Shown: positions 25,130 through 33,504 of the stretch, one piece after another
How positions within the stretch are numbered: position 1 is the first letter of the stretch
Layout of the letters: each line of letters starts with the position of its first letter
NCBI RefSeq assembly: GCF_036226445.1
Contig: NZ_CP108474.1
Location: 5,518,001 to 5,582,000, forward strand
Length of the DNA: 64,000 nt
DNA from: Streptomyces sp. NBC_01255
GTDB taxonomy: Bacteria > Actinomycetota > Actinomycetes > Streptomycetales > Streptomycetaceae
Direction: 5' to 3'
The notes under the pieces: model-generated
Seen by the model: the letters and a program-made list of their open reading frames with translations, nothing else
What the model was told of the DNA's origin: nothing
Databases searched by the model: none
Translations under genes and position numbers: made by a program

Positions 25130-26457
25130 TCGCCACGACGGCCCTCCTGGCCGCCGCCCTGGCCCTCACCCCCGCCACTCCGGCAGCAGCCGCCGCCGAC
25201 GCCCCGCTCCGGGACCTCGCCGAGGCCCGGGGCGTCTACCTCGGCACCGCCGTCACCGGCGGGAAGCTCACCGGTGGGTACGCGGACGTCGCCGCCGCGC
25301 AGTTCGACTCGGTCACCCCCGGCAACGAGATGAAGTGGGGCTCCGTCGAACGCACGCGGGGCACGTACGACTGGACCGGCGCCGACCGGGTCGTCGACTT
25401 CGCCGAGGCCCACGGCCAGCGCGTCCGCGGCCACACCCTCGTCTGGCACAGCCAGCTGCCCACCTGGGTGACGGGCGGCACCTGGACCGCCGAACGGCTC
25501 CGCACCCTGATGACCGACCACATCGCCGCCGAGGCCGGCCGCTACAAGGGCCGGATCGACCACTGGGACGTCGTCAACGAGCCCCTGAACGAGGACGGCA
25601 CCCTCCGGCAGTCCGTCTTCGGCGCGACGCTCGGCGAGTCGTACATCGCCGACGCCTTCCGCGCCGCCCGGGCCGCCGACCCGGCCGCGAAGCTCTACCT
25701 CAACGACTACTCGACCGACGCGCTCGGCGCGAAGAGCGACGGCATGTACGCCCTGGTGAAGCGGCTCCTCGCGCAGGGCGTCCCGGTGGACGGCGTCGGC
25801 TTCCAGGCCCATCTCGTCCTCGGCCAGGTCCCCGCCTCCCTGGAGGCCAACCTCCGCCGCTTCGCGGTGCTCGGCGTGGACGTGGCGATCACCGAGCTGG
25901 ACATCCGCATGACCCTGCCCGCGACCGACGCGAAGCTCGCGCAGCAGAAGGCCGACTACGGCTCCGTCCTGCGCGCCTGCCTGGCCGTCACCCGCTGCGC
26001 GGGCGTCACGGTCTGGGGCTTCACCGACTCCGACTCCTGGATCCCGGACTTCTTCCCCGGTCAGGGCGCGGCCACCCCGTACGACGAGGGCCTCGCCCCG
26101 AAGCCCGCCCGCGCCGGGATCGCCGAGGCGCTCGCCCCGGTCACCCCGCCCGCCCCGGGTGTGTGCTCCGTCACGTACGCGGCCACGAGCCAGTGGACGG
26201 GCGGCTTCACGGCCCAGGTCACCGTCCGGAACACGGGTACGGCCCCGCTGAACGCCTGGACCGTCCGCTGGTCCTATCCGGCCGGGCAGCGGCTCACCCA
26301 GGCCTGGAACACCACGGCGACACAGACCGGGACGGAGGTGACGGCGACGAATCTCGCGTACAACGCGACGGTCCCGCCGGGCGGCTCGACGGCCTTCGGC
26401 TTCAACGGCACGTGGTCGGGCACCAACCCGCCCCCGACGGCCTTCAGCTGCTCCTAG
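25114..26457 (+). CDS. Secreted GH10 endo-beta-1,4-xylanase with C-terminal CBM2
   Basis: 447 residues. Start at the GTG 25114, which has GGAGG six nt upstream inside the end of the GH74 gene, so the two are translationally coupled. The signal peptide is LRRLIATTALLAAALALTPA and following residues. In the GH10 barrel, WDVVNEPL carries the acid/base E156 and ITELDI the nucleophile E261; RGHTLVWHSQLPTWV is also characteristic. From about residue 348 a CBM2 (CSVTYAATSQWTGGFTAQVT, WSYPAGQRLTQAWN) would bind cellulose or xylan. Co-expression with a xyloglucanase and a sugar importer indicates hemicellulose use. Confidence 0.95.
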   Translation: MLRRLIATTALLAAALALTPATPAAAAADAPLRDLAEARGVYLGTAVTGGKLTGGYADVAAAQFDSVTPGNEMKWGSVERTRGTYDWTGADRVVDFAEAHGQRVRGHTLVWHSQLPTWVTGGTWTAERLRTLMTDHIAAEAGRYKGRIDHWDVVNEPLNEDGTLRQSVFGATLGESYIADAFRAARAADPAAKLYLNDYSTDALGAKSDGMYALVKRLLAQGVPVDGVGFQAHLVLGQVPASLEANLRRFAVLGVDVAITELDIRMTLPATDAKLAQQKADYGSVLRACLAVTRCAGVTVWGFTDSDSWIPDFFPGQGAATPYDEGLAPKPARAGIAEALAPVTPPAPGVCSVTYAATSQWTGGFTAQVTVRNTGTAPLNAWTVRWSYPAGQRLTQAWNTTATQTGTEVTATNLAYNATVPPGGSTAFGFNGTWSGTNPPPTAFSCS

Positions 26458-26485
26458 GGGCAACTCCGGCGACATACGAAAACGA

Positions 26486-26519
26486 CCGAGGCCCCGGTTC
26501 TTCCGAACCGGGGCCTCGG
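26486..26519. terminator. Strong hairpin between the xylanase gene and tRNA-His
   Basis: Perfect 15-bp stem, 26486-26500 with 26505-26519, around a TTCC tetraloop. It lies 28 bp after the xylanase stop and just beyond the 3' end of the minus-strand tRNA gene, so it can terminate both. Confidence 0.9.
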
Positions 26520-26526
26520 CCTTAAG

Positions 26527-26600
26527 GGTGAGTAACGGGACTCGAACCCGCGACATCCTGGACCACAACCAGGTGCTCTACCATCTGAGCTATACCCACC
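26527..26600 (-). tRNA. tRNA-His (anticodon GTG)
   Basis: A complete cloverleaf is readable on the minus strand. A 7-bp acceptor stem is preceded by the extra G-1 facing discriminator C73, a hallmark of tRNA-His. The D arm is GCTCAGATGGTAGAGC, the anticodon arm CCTGG-TTGTGGT-CCAGG with anticodon GTG, and the T loop is GGGTTCGAGTCCC. The 3' CCA is not encoded. It is a single tRNA downstream of orn in the same orientation. Confidence 0.95.
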
Positions 26601-26715
26601 ATGACCGGCGATTTTCTCGGGTTTCCCCGACCGGCCGAGAAGAAGTCTACAGGGTCCTGGGGGGTGCTCGCGCCCGCATTGATTCCGGACGCGAGCGACC
26701 CCGTTCGGGCGGGGT

Positions 26716-27318
26716 CTACTCCGCGGACGCGGCGTGGCGCGCGGCGATCCGCTTCGCGGTCTCCGAGTCCGGCCCGGGCTGCGGGACGAAGACCGCCTCG
26801 CGGTAGTAGCGCAGCTCCGTGATGGAGTCGCGGATGTCGGCGAGTGCCCGGTGGTTGCCGTTCTTCTCCGGACTGTTGAAGTACGCCCTCGGGTACCAGC
26901 GGCGGGCCAGCTCCTTGACCGAGGAGACATCGACGATCCGGTAGTGCAGGTGGCTCTCCAGGGTAGGCATGTCCCGAGCGAGGAAGCCGCGGTCCGTGGA
27001 GACCGAGTTCCCGCACAGCGGCGCCTTGCCGGGTTCCTTGACGTGCTCGCGGATGTACGCGAGGACCTGGGCCTCCGCGTCGGCGAGCGTGGTGCCGCCG
27101 GCGAGCTCGTCGAGAAGCCCCGAGGCCGTGTGCATCTGGCGCACGATCTCGGGCATGGTCTCCAGGGCCGCGTCCGGCGGGCGGATCACGATGTCCACCC
27201 CGTCGCCGAGCACGTTCAGTTCCGAGTCGGTGACCAGTGCGGCCACCTCGATGAGTGCGTCGTCCGTCAGCGAGAGCCCGGTCATCTCGCAGTCGATCCA
27301 CACCATGCGATCGTTCAT
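26716..27318 (-). CDS. orn: Oligoribonuclease (3'-5' exoribonuclease, DEDDh family)
   Basis: 200 residues, the usual length. DEDDh motifs: Exo [12 protein letters not shown], Exo [18 protein letters not shown], and Exo [21 protein letters not shown] with the catalytic His. Orn degrades 2-5 nt RNAs and, in bacteria using cyclic di-GMP, the pGpG breakdown product. It follows adpA on the same strand after 124 bp containing a strong hairpin. In Streptomyces the adpA-orn gene order is conserved and orn mutants show developmental defects. Homodimeric and cytoplasmic by family. Confidence 0.97.
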   Translation of the reverse strand: MNDRMVWIDCEMTGLSLTDDALIEVAALVTDSELNVLGDGVDIVIRPPDAALETMPEIVRQMHTASGLLDELAGGTTLADAEAQVLAYIREHVKEPGKAPLCGNSVSTDRGFLARDMPTLESHLHYRIVDVSSVKELARRWYPRAYFNSPEKNGNHRALADIRDSITELRYYREAVFVPQPGPDSETAKRIAARHAASAE

Positions 27319-27356
27319 GCGTCCACCTTAGGTGCTCTTCTTCCCGGGGGAAGCGG

Positions 27357-27397
27357 CCGACGGGCGCCCGGGGGAGGTGTCCCCGGGCGCCCGTCGG
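27357..27397 (-). terminator. 17-bp perfect hairpin between adpA and orn
   Basis: 27357-27373 pairs perfectly with 27381-27397 around a 7-nt loop. It lies in the adpA-to-orn intergenic space, so it should end most adpA transcripts or attenuate read-through into orn. Confidence 0.85.
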
Positions 27398-27442
27398 TCC
27401 TGCGGTGCGCCGCTTGTGGCCGCGCGGGTCGGTATTACGGCG

Positions 27443-28612
27443 TTACGGCGCGCTGCGCTGGCCCGGCAGGGAGGGGCGGCCGGGACCGTAGGCGTCCGCG
27501 TGCGGCTTCCCCGGCTCCAGCGGCGAGGCCGGACGGCGCATGCCGGCGGCTACCTGGACGGGCATGACCGGGTCGAGCACCGCGGTGCCGACCTCGCTCT
27601 GCGGCCGCCTGGCCCGGTACGCCGCCCGATAGGCGGCCGGCGAGGAGCCGAGCTGGCGCCGGAAATGGCCGCGCAGCGCCACCGGCGAACGGAAGCCGCA
27701 CCTGCCCGCGACCTCGTCGACCGAGTAGTCGGAGGTCTCGAGCAGCCGCTGCGCCTGGAGCACCCGCTGCGTGATCAGCCACTGGAGCGGGGCGGACCCC
27801 GTCAGCGAGCGGAACCGGCGGTCGAAGGTCCGCCGTGACATGTACGCGCGCGCGGCCAGGGTCTCCACGTCGAACTGCTCGTGGAGGTGCTCCAGCGCCC
27901 AGGCGACGACCTCGGCCAGCGGGTCGGCGCCGATCTCTTCTGGTAAAGACCTGTCGAGGTAGCGCTCCTGACCGCCGCTGCGCCGCGGCGGGACGACCAG
28001 CCGGCGCGCCAGCGCGCCCGCGGCCTCGGTGCCGTGGTCGGTCCGCACGATGTGCAGACACAGATCGATTCCGGCCGCGGTGCCGGCGGAGGTGAGGACG
28101 TCGCCGTCGTCGACGAAGAGCTCCCGCGGGTCCACGTGGACCGACGGGTAGCGCTTGGCGAGCGTCGGCGCGTACATCCAGTGCGTCGTCGCCGGCCGGC
28201 CGTCGAGCAGGCCCGCGGCGGCGAGGACGAAGGCCCCGGTGCAGAGGCCGACGATCCGCGCGCCCTCCTCGTGGGCACGGCGCAGCGCTTCGAGCGCCTC
28301 CGGCGGTGGCGGCGACGTGATCGACCGCCAGGCCGGCACGACGACCGTCCCGGCGCGGCCGATGGCCTCCAGGCCGTATGGCGCGGTGAGTTCGAGACCG
28401 CCGGTGGTGCGCAGCGGGCCGTCCTCGCCGGCGCAGACGAGCAGCCGGTAGCGGGGCACGCCCGCGTCCTGCCGGTCGATGCCGAAAACGGAGAGCGGGA
28501 TGGAGCTCTCGAAGATGGGGCCGCCGCTGAACAAAAGCACTGCGACGACTTCACGGCGGCGGCGTCCGGACAGCTTCCGTGCGACCTCCGTTACAGCGGA
28601 GTCCTGGCTCAT
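27443..28612 (-). CDS. adpA: AdpA, AraC-family global regulator of development and secondary metabolism
   Basis: 389 residues. The N-terminal DJ-1/PfpI-type domain mediates dimerisation (VAVLLFSGGPIFESSIPLSV, IVGLCTGAFVLAAAGLLDGR). The C-terminal AraC domain has two HTH motifs (DVETLAARAYMSRRTFDRRF and SVDEVAGRCGFRSPVALRGH), then a disordered tail. A TTA leucine codon lies at 27954-27956, in RSLPEE between the two domains, where it makes translation depend on the bldA tRNA as known for adpA of other Streptomyces. The long upstream region (28613-29021) is expected to be strongly regulated. Orn lies downstream. Confidence 0.97.
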   Translation of the reverse strand: MSQDSAVTEVARKLSGRRRREVVAVLLFSGGPIFESSIPLSVFGIDRQDAGVPRYRLLVCAGEDGPLRTTGGLELTAPYGLEAIGRAGTVVVPAWRSITSPPPPEALEALRRAHEEGARIVGLCTGAFVLAAAGLLDGRPATTHWMYAPTLAKRYPSVHVDPRELFVDDGDVLTSAGTAAGIDLCLHIVRTDHGTEAAGALARRLVVPPRRSGGQERYLDRSLPEEIGADPLAEVVAWALEHLHEQFDVETLAARAYMSRRTFDRRFRSLTGSAPLQWLITQRVLQAQRLLETSDYSVDEVAGRCGFRSPVALRGHFRRQLGSSPAAYRAAYRARRPQSEVGTAVLDPVMPVQVAAGMRRPASPLEPGKPHADAYGPGRPSLPGQRSAP

Positions 28613-29021
28613 GACGCTAAGCCCCCCTCGGTGTTCGCGTCTCCCTGGTCGTGTCGCTCCTGCACGTTTCCCCTCGGTTTTGCACGAGACCCCAGTCTTC
28701 GGTACCCATGATCGAATCTACTGCGTCCCGTGGCACCGGCGTGACAAGTTCTCCATCCGGTGGATTGTCGACAAGGCCACTTGGCGCGAAGCGATCGATC
28801 GCGAAGCGTTCCACCTGACGGCCGCCAGGGGAAGGGGCAGCGCCGCGAACACCCCGTGAGCGTAGGGTGCGGGGCCGTGAATCAGGGCTTCGGGGGCTGT
28901 CGGCGCCAGGGTTGGCCAACCGTTCCGCCAAGGACTCGCCGACGAATGGAAGTTGGCTGAAAACATATGGGTTCGGGTGTGCGAACCTGTCAACTCGAAG
29001 GGGGTCGGGCCGGTCTTCGGG
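28613..29021. other. adpA upstream region, about 410 bp without a gene
   Basis: No credible gene is present. It should hold the adpA promoter and its operators. One candidate element is a 12-bp perfect palindrome (28791-28802) framed by two copies of GCGAAGCG (28786-28793 and 28801-28808). TGGCGCGAAG at 28782 is one base off the published AdpA-binding consensus TGGCSNGWWY, compatible with autoregulation. Confidence 0.45.
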
Positions 29022-29417
29022 TCAGTTCCGGCGCCTGGTTCGTACCGTTTCGGCCTGGAGTCCGCGCTCCGAGCGGCGCAGCAGCACCCGGCACGCCGCC
29101 GTCACCGAGACGAGCCCCAGTGCCGTCCCGGCGGCCCCGCCGAGCGAGGTGCCGAAGGCGACGAGCACCACGGGCACGAGGGCGCAGCAGAAGACCGCCC
29201 ATCGGACGACGTCACCGGCCGGATCGGCGGTTCCCGCCCCGGCGGCCGCTCCCCTTTCCCGGTCCGGGTCCGCCGAGCGGGGGGCGGCGGCTGTCGTGGT
29301 GGCGGTCGGGAAGGGGCCCGCCGGGGCGACGGGCGCCCGGCGGCGGCCGCGGGACGAGCCGAGCGCGGGCGCGGGGGCGGTGGAGGTAGGGCCGGCGGCG
29401 GTCGATGGTGCGGGCAC
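29022..29417 (-). CDS. Small membrane protein with disordered N-terminus
   Basis: 131 residues from a GTG at 29415-29417 that has AGGGAGA six nt upstream. The first 75 residues are Pro/Ala/Thr/Arg-rich. Two hydrophobic segments follow (VVRWAVFCCALVPVVLVAFG and GGAAGTALGLVSVTAACRVL), then a basic tail (LLRRSERGLQAETVRTRRRN). It is probably a two-helix membrane protein with both ends in the cytoplasm. It lies upstream of adpA on the same strand but about 410 bp away, so it is probably a separate unit. Function unknown. The start and helix pattern support a real gene, although it is short. Confidence 0.65.
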   Translation of the reverse strand: MPAPSTAAGPTSTAPAPALGSSRGRRRAPVAPAGPFPTATTTAAAPRSADPDRERGAAAGAGTADPAGDVVRWAVFCCALVPVVLVAFGTSLGGAAGTALGLVSVTAACRVLLRRSERGLQAETVRTRRRN

Positions 29418-29760
29418 GGGCGGTCTCCCTGCGACGGGGGCTGGACCTGTGGCAACGAGGAACGGAACGTTCCGGTCACTGTGTGCGACGTCCGTTTGGC
29501 CCCCGTACCGACGCCTGTAGGGCACAACCGGCATTGCCAGATCGCGAACCCCTCGGGCATGCTCCCTGGAACGCCACGCGAGAGCGGGGTGCACGCCGGG
29601 GAGTGGCACGGCGGGCTCTGGGCAGGAGAGGAGTGTCGCCGTACCCTTGGGGGTATGGGCTTGGGAAGATGATTCCCGGACACAGCTCCGCCGCCACCCG
29701 TTGTTCCCTCCCCTCCATTCCCCGTCCCTTCCCACGAGGACTCCTTTCGCCGAGACACCG
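29418..29760. other. Intergenic region upstream of the universal stress protein gene
   Basis: About 340 bp between divergent genes. I see no coding frame with a good start, and no clear operator. It presumably holds the two divergent promoters. Confidence 0.4.
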
Positions 29761-30282
29761 ATGGCCGGTCACGAATTCCCCGAACCCGCGGACCGCAAGC
29801 GCGTCGCCGACTCCACGGTCGACCCCCTCGCGGTAGAACAGCCACGCCACTCCTGCGACCCGGCCTTCCGGCACGGGGTGGTCGTCGGTTTCGACGGCTC
29901 CACGTCAAGTGAGCGAGCCCTCGCGTACGCCATCGGCATGGCCCGCCGCTCCGGCTCCGGCCTGATCATCGTGCACGTGGCCAACCGGCTGCCGACCACG
30001 GTGTGGGCCGGCTGCGAGCCGCCGGTCTTCGTCGATGTACCGGATCACCGCACCGAGGTCCTCGGGCTCGAGCTGGCCTGTGCCGAGCACCTCTCCGAGG
30101 TGCCGTGGATCCTCGTCGAGCGCGGCGGGGACATCTGCCACGAGCTGGAGGAGGTCGGCCGCGAGTACTCGGCCGACGCGATCGTGGTCGGCTCCACGCA
30201 CGGGATCGTCGGCCGGATCTTCGGCTCGGTGGCCGGCCGCCTCGCACGCCGCGCGCAGCGGCCCGTGATCGTCATCCCGTAG
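29761..30282 (+). CDS. Universal stress protein (UspA family)
   Basis: 173 residues in a single Usp domain after about 38 variable residues. The first strand and loop are GVVVGFDGSTSSERALAYAI. The ATP-binding signature G-2x-G-9x-G-S/T appears near the end in VGSTHGIVGRIFGSVAGRLA, followed by the terminal strand RPVIVIP. Members bind ATP or AMP and respond to stress or hypoxia; partners are not apparent here. An in-frame ATG at 29647 exists, but the intervening residues do not look like Usp sequence, so the ATG at 29761 is preferred. Confidence 0.9.
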   Translation: MAGHEFPEPADRKRVADSTVDPLAVEQPRHSCDPAFRHGVVVGFDGSTSSERALAYAIGMARRSGSGLIIVHVANRLPTTVWAGCEPPVFVDVPDHRTEVLGLELACAEHLSEVPWILVERGGDICHELEEVGREYSADAIVVGSTHGIVGRIFGSVAGRLARRAQRPVIVIP

Positions 30283-30447
30283 GGCCCCTTCGCGGCGGCT
30301 CGCTCCCGTGGTCCGATCCCCAACTGGCGTTCACCGGCCATAATTTCGGCCTTCCTCAGGTGAATTGTGCGCTTGTGAAGGGTAGATAAGGCTCACCGGA
30401 TCACAGCAGCTCACGCAGCACGACTGCACTCCTGAAGGGAGCCCGCC

Positions 30448-31014
30448 GTGGACAACGAAGTCGCCGCGGGGAACAGCACTTCCACTCTCGGCAACCTCGC
30501 ACTCGGACTGACCCTGCTGGCCTTCGGGCTGGGCGGGACGGGTGTCATCGACAACGTCGCGGCAGCGGATGCCGCGGGCCTCGCCACCTGGGTCGGCGGG
30601 GTGGCGCTCTTCCTCGTCGGACTGATCGCCCTGCGCGGCGGCAGCACCGGCGAGGGCACGGCGTACACCGCGCTCGGCGCCTTCTGGTTCACCTGGGGGA
30701 CCGCCGTCGGCGGCGGGGCCTCGGCGGACGCCGTCGGGCTCTTCATGCTCCTGTGGGCGCTCCTCGCGCTCACGCTGACCATGGCCGCGTCGGGGAGCGG
30801 TCTGTTCGGACAGGGCGTGTACGGGCTGCTGTTCGTCGCGCTGCTGCTGATCGGCATCGGCGCGCTGGCCGACAACGGCGGTCTGGCGAAGGCGGGCGGC
30901 TGGGTCGCGGCCGTCGGGGGTCTCGTCGCCTGGTACGGCGCCACGGCCGCGGTGGCGGGGTGGCCGACGGCCCTCCGGCGCTCGGCGGGCACGAGCGCCC
31001 CGGCCGCGGGGTAA
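30448..31014 (+). CDS. GPR1/FUN34/YaaH (SatP-like) acetate/succinate transporter family protein
   Basis: 188 residues, GTG start with AAGGGAG upstream. Six hydrophobic segments are visible (LALGLTLLAFGLGGTGVI, LATWVGGVALFLVGLIAL, FMLLWALLALTLTMAASG, GLLFVALLLIGIGALADN among them), matching the compact six-helix channel fold of the YaaH/SatP family. The usual N-terminal NPAPLG-type signature is not obvious; TLGNLALGLTLLAFGL occupies its place. The assignment is therefore to the family by topology and partial motif, with substrate only inferred. It ends 10 bp before a very strong hairpin. Confidence 0.75.
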   Translation: MDNEVAAGNSTSTLGNLALGLTLLAFGLGGTGVIDNVAAADAAGLATWVGGVALFLVGLIALRGGSTGEGTAYTALGAFWFTWGTAVGGGASADAVGLFMLLWALLALTLTMAASGSGLFGQGVYGLLFVALLLIGIGALADNGGLAKAGGWVAAVGGLVAWYGATAAVAGWPTALRRSAGTSAPAAG

Positions 31015-31024
31015 CAGGGGAAAA

Positions 31025-31070
31025 GAGAACGGTCCTTGCCGCACCTGGGTGTGCGGCAAGGACCGTTCTC
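31025..31070. terminator. 20-bp perfect hairpin between the transporter and glmS
   Basis: 31025-31044 pairs perfectly with 31051-31070 around a 6-nt loop. It lies between convergent stop codons (31014 and 31137), so it can serve both directions. It is the longest uninterrupted stem in the window. Confidence 0.92.
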
Positions 31071-31136
31071 GTGTCCGGTCGACGCCGGGGGACAGGCCCG
31101 ACGGCGCGGGTCGGGGGGACAGGCCCCGACCGGCTG

Positions 31137-32954
31137 CTACTCGACCGTGACGGACTTGGCCAGGTTGCGCGGCTTGTCGATGTCGCGGCCCATGGCGAGC
31201 GCCGTGTGGTACGCGAGGAGCTGGAGCGGGATGCCCATGAGGATCGGGTCCAGCTCGTCCTCGTTCTTCGGCACGACGATGGTGTGGTCGGCCTTCGCCT
31301 GCGGCTGGTGCGCGACCGCGAGGATGCGGCCGCTGCGGGCCTTGATCTCCTCCAGGGCGGCGCGGTTCTTCTCCAGCAGGTCGTCGTCGGGGACGATCGC
31401 GACCGTCGGCAGGGCCGGCTCGATGAGGGCGAGCGGGCCGTGCTTCAGCTCGGAGGCCGGGTACGCCTCGGCGTGGATGTAGGAGATCTCCTTCAGCTTG
31501 AGGGAGGCCTCCAGGGCCACCGGGTAGCCCCGGACGCGGCCGATGAACATCATCGACTGGGCGCCCGCGTACTCCGCGGCGATCTTCTTGATCTCGTCCT
31601 CGGTCTCGAGGATCTCGCTGATCTGCGCGGGCAGCTTGCGCAGGCCCTCGATGATCCGCTTGCCGTCGGTGACGGACAGGTCGCGGATGCGGCCCAGGTG
31701 CAGGGCGAGCAGCGCGAAGGCGGTGACCGTGTTGGTGAAGCACTTGGTGGAGACGACGCAGACCTCGGGGCCTGCGTGGACGTACACGCCGCCGTCGGCC
31801 TCGCGGGCGATGGCGGAGCCGACGACGTTCACGACGCCGAGGACGCGGGCGCCCTTGCGCTTGAGCTCCTGGACGGCGGCGAGCACGTCGTACGTCTCAC
31901 CGGACTGGGAGACGGCGATGTAGAGGGTGTCGGGGTCCACGACCGGGTTGCGGTAGCGGAACTCCGAGGCCGGCTCGGCGTCGGCGGGGATGCGGGCCAG
32001 GGACTCGATGAGCCCGGCGCCGATGAGACCGGCGTGGTACGAGGTGCCGCAGCCGAGGATCTTGATGCGGCGGATGGTGCGGGCCTCGCGGGCGTCGAGG
32101 TTCAGGCCGCCCAGGTGCACGGTGGAGAAGCGGTCGTCGATCCGGCCGCGCAGCACGCGGTCGACCGCGTCGGGCTGCTCGGAGATCTCCTTGTGCATGA
32201 ACGTGTCGTGGCCGCCCATGTCGTAGGAGGCGGCCTCCCACTCGACGGTCTCCGGGGTGGCGGTGGTCGTCGCGCCCGAGGTCGTGTAGGTGCGGAAGTC
32301 GTCGGCCTTGAGGGTGGCCATCTCGCCGTCGTCGAGGGTGACGACCTGGCGGGTGTGGGCGATCAGGGCGGCGACGTCGGAGGCGACGAGCATCTCCTTC
32401 TCGCCGATGCCGAGGATGACCGGGGAGCCGTTGCGGGCCACCACGATGCGGTCGTTGAAGTCGGCGTGCATCACGGCGATGCCGTAGGTGCCCTCGATGA
32501 CCTTGAGCGCCTCGCGGACCTTCTCCTCGAGGGTGTCGGCCTGGGAGCGGGCGATGAGGTGCGTGATGACTTCGGTGTCCGTCTCGGAGGCGAAGACGAC
32601 GCCGTCGGCCTCCAGCTTCGCGCGCAGCTCCTGGGCGTTGTCCACGATGCCGTTGTGGACGACCGCGACCTTGTTCTCGGGGTCCAGGTGCGGGTGCGAG
32701 TTCACGTCGCTGGGGGCGCCGTGGGTGGCCCAGCGGGTGTGGGCGATGCCGGTGGTGCCGGAGAAGCGCTTGGGGACGCGGGCTTCGAGGTCCCGGACGC
32801 GGCCCTTGGCCTTCACCATCTTCAGGCCGGTGGCCTTCGGGCTGGTGATGACCATGCCGGCGGAGTCGTATCCCCGGTACTCCAGACGCGCCAGGCCCTC
32901 AAGGAGCAGCGGGGCGACGTCGCGCTTTCCGATGTAACCGACAATTCCGCACAT
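31137..32954 (-). CDS. glmS: Glutamine--fructose-6-phosphate aminotransferase (isomerizing)
   Basis: 605 residues. The N-terminal class II glutaminase domain has the catalytic cysteine exposed after Met removal (MCGIVGYIGKRD). Two SIS domains bind fructose 6-phosphate (KILGCGTSYHAGLIGAGLIE, AVSQSGETYDVLAAVQELK, GRVRGYPVALEASLKLKEIS), and the protein ends in LAKSVTVE. It makes glucosamine 6-phosphate for peptidoglycan. Streptomyces often carry two glmS genes; the position next to a hexosaminidase and a DasR-like site suggests the amino-sugar-linked copy. A 99-aa gene lies 46 bp upstream on the same strand and is probably cotranscribed. Confidence 0.96.
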   Translation of the reverse strand: MCGIVGYIGKRDVAPLLLEGLARLEYRGYDSAGMVITSPKATGLKMVKAKGRVRDLEARVPKRFSGTTGIAHTRWATHGAPSDVNSHPHLDPENKVAVVHNGIVDNAQELRAKLEADGVVFASETDTEVITHLIARSQADTLEEKVREALKVIEGTYGIAVMHADFNDRIVVARNGSPVILGIGEKEMLVASDVAALIAHTRQVVTLDDGEMATLKADDFRTYTTSGATTTATPETVEWEAASYDMGGHDTFMHKEISEQPDAVDRVLRGRIDDRFSTVHLGGLNLDAREARTIRRIKILGCGTSYHAGLIGAGLIESLARIPADAEPASEFRYRNPVVDPDTLYIAVSQSGETYDVLAAVQELKRKGARVLGVVNVVGSAIAREADGGVYVHAGPEVCVVSTKCFTNTVTAFALLALHLGRIRDLSVTDGKRIIEGLRKLPAQISEILETEDEIKKIAAEYAGAQSMMFIGRVRGYPVALEASLKLKEISYIHAEAYPASELKHGPLALIEPALPTVAIVPDDDLLEKNRAALEEIKARSGRILAVAHQPQAKADHTIVVPKNEDELDPILMGIPLQLLAYHTALAMGRDIDKPRNLAKSVTVE

Positions 32955-33000
32955 AAAGGTGAAACCCCTCCAGGTTGACGATGGTGCTGCTCGGCCGTGC

Positions 33001-33300
33001 TCAGCCGTAGACGATGCGGCGCAGCTGCCGGAGCGAGAGCTCCGGTGGCGCCACGGCCCGGTGTGGCAGTTCCGCCGAGATCCGTTCGAAGATCTCGGCG
33101 TTCACGGCCCCGCCGGACTGCAGTTCGCGGTGGCGGCGGCGGACGAACACCTCGGTCGTCTCGTCGAAGTACGCCAGGACGTCGAGTACCACCCGGGCGG
33201 CCTCACCGCGCTGGAGCGCGGTGCTGCGGACCAGATGGTCGACGAGGTCGTCATGCGACGGGCGGCGTTCGAGCACCCGTGAATACTGCGGGGTACCCAT
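33001..33300 (-). CDS. Small helical protein of unknown function encoded with glmS
   Basis: 99 residues from the ATG at 33298-33300. It is highly charged and predicted all-helical (RPSHDDLVDHLVRSTALQRG, ARVVLDVLAYFDETTEVFVR, ELSLRQLRRIVYG), with no membrane span. AAAGAG upstream is a plausible ribosome-binding site. It is the first gene of a probable two-gene operon with glmS, 46 bp apart, and its promoter region carries a 9-bp inverted repeat (33317-33336). Such proximity suggests a function linked to amino-sugar metabolism, but no family is recognised. Confidence 0.78.
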   Translation of the reverse strand: MGTPQYSRVLERRPSHDDLVDHLVRSTALQRGEAARVVLDVLAYFDETTEVFVRRRHRELQSGGAVNAEIFERISAELPHRAVAPPELSLRQLRRIVYG

Positions 33301-33316
33301 CGCTCTTTGCAAGAAT

Positions 33317-33336
33317 CCTGCCCGAAATCGGGCAGG
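33317..33336. promoter_or_regulatory. Inverted repeat upstream of the small gene-glmS operon
   Basis: CCTGCCCGA (33317-33325) and its complement TCGGGCAGG (33328-33336) form a 20-bp palindrome, 17 bp before the 99-aa gene's start. On the minus strand it ends at CAGGATTCT, a possible -10 region, so it could be an operator overlapping the promoter or a leader hairpin. Confidence 0.5.
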
Positions 33337-33366
33337 CGGCGCATGATCGCCGTCGAAAGTGAGGAT

Positions 33367-33382
33367 ATTGGTCCAGACCTTG
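33367..33382 (+). promoter_or_regulatory. DasR-like responsive element (dre) upstream of the hexosaminidase gene
   Basis: ATTGGTCCAGACCTTG matches the DasR consensus core TGGTCTAGACC with one mismatch. It lies in the divergent space between the glmS operon and the hexosaminidase gene, both of which fit the N-acetylglucosamine regulon that DasR represses until glucosamine 6-phosphate accumulates. Confidence 0.72.
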
Positions 33383-33504
33383 ACCCGGAGTGGGTGCGGC
33401 GGTACGCATGGTTGCCGACTGGATATACAGAACTGAAGAACAGCAGGACGTCGGACGTGCCGATCACCCGAAGACGTGTCGATCACCCGAAGGGGACCAT
33501 GCCC

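Noticed and set aside
29647..29760. Extended N-terminus for the universal stress protein.
   Set aside because: The extra residues are Pro/His-rich and unlike Usp sequence; the ATG at 29761 begins a better-supported protein.
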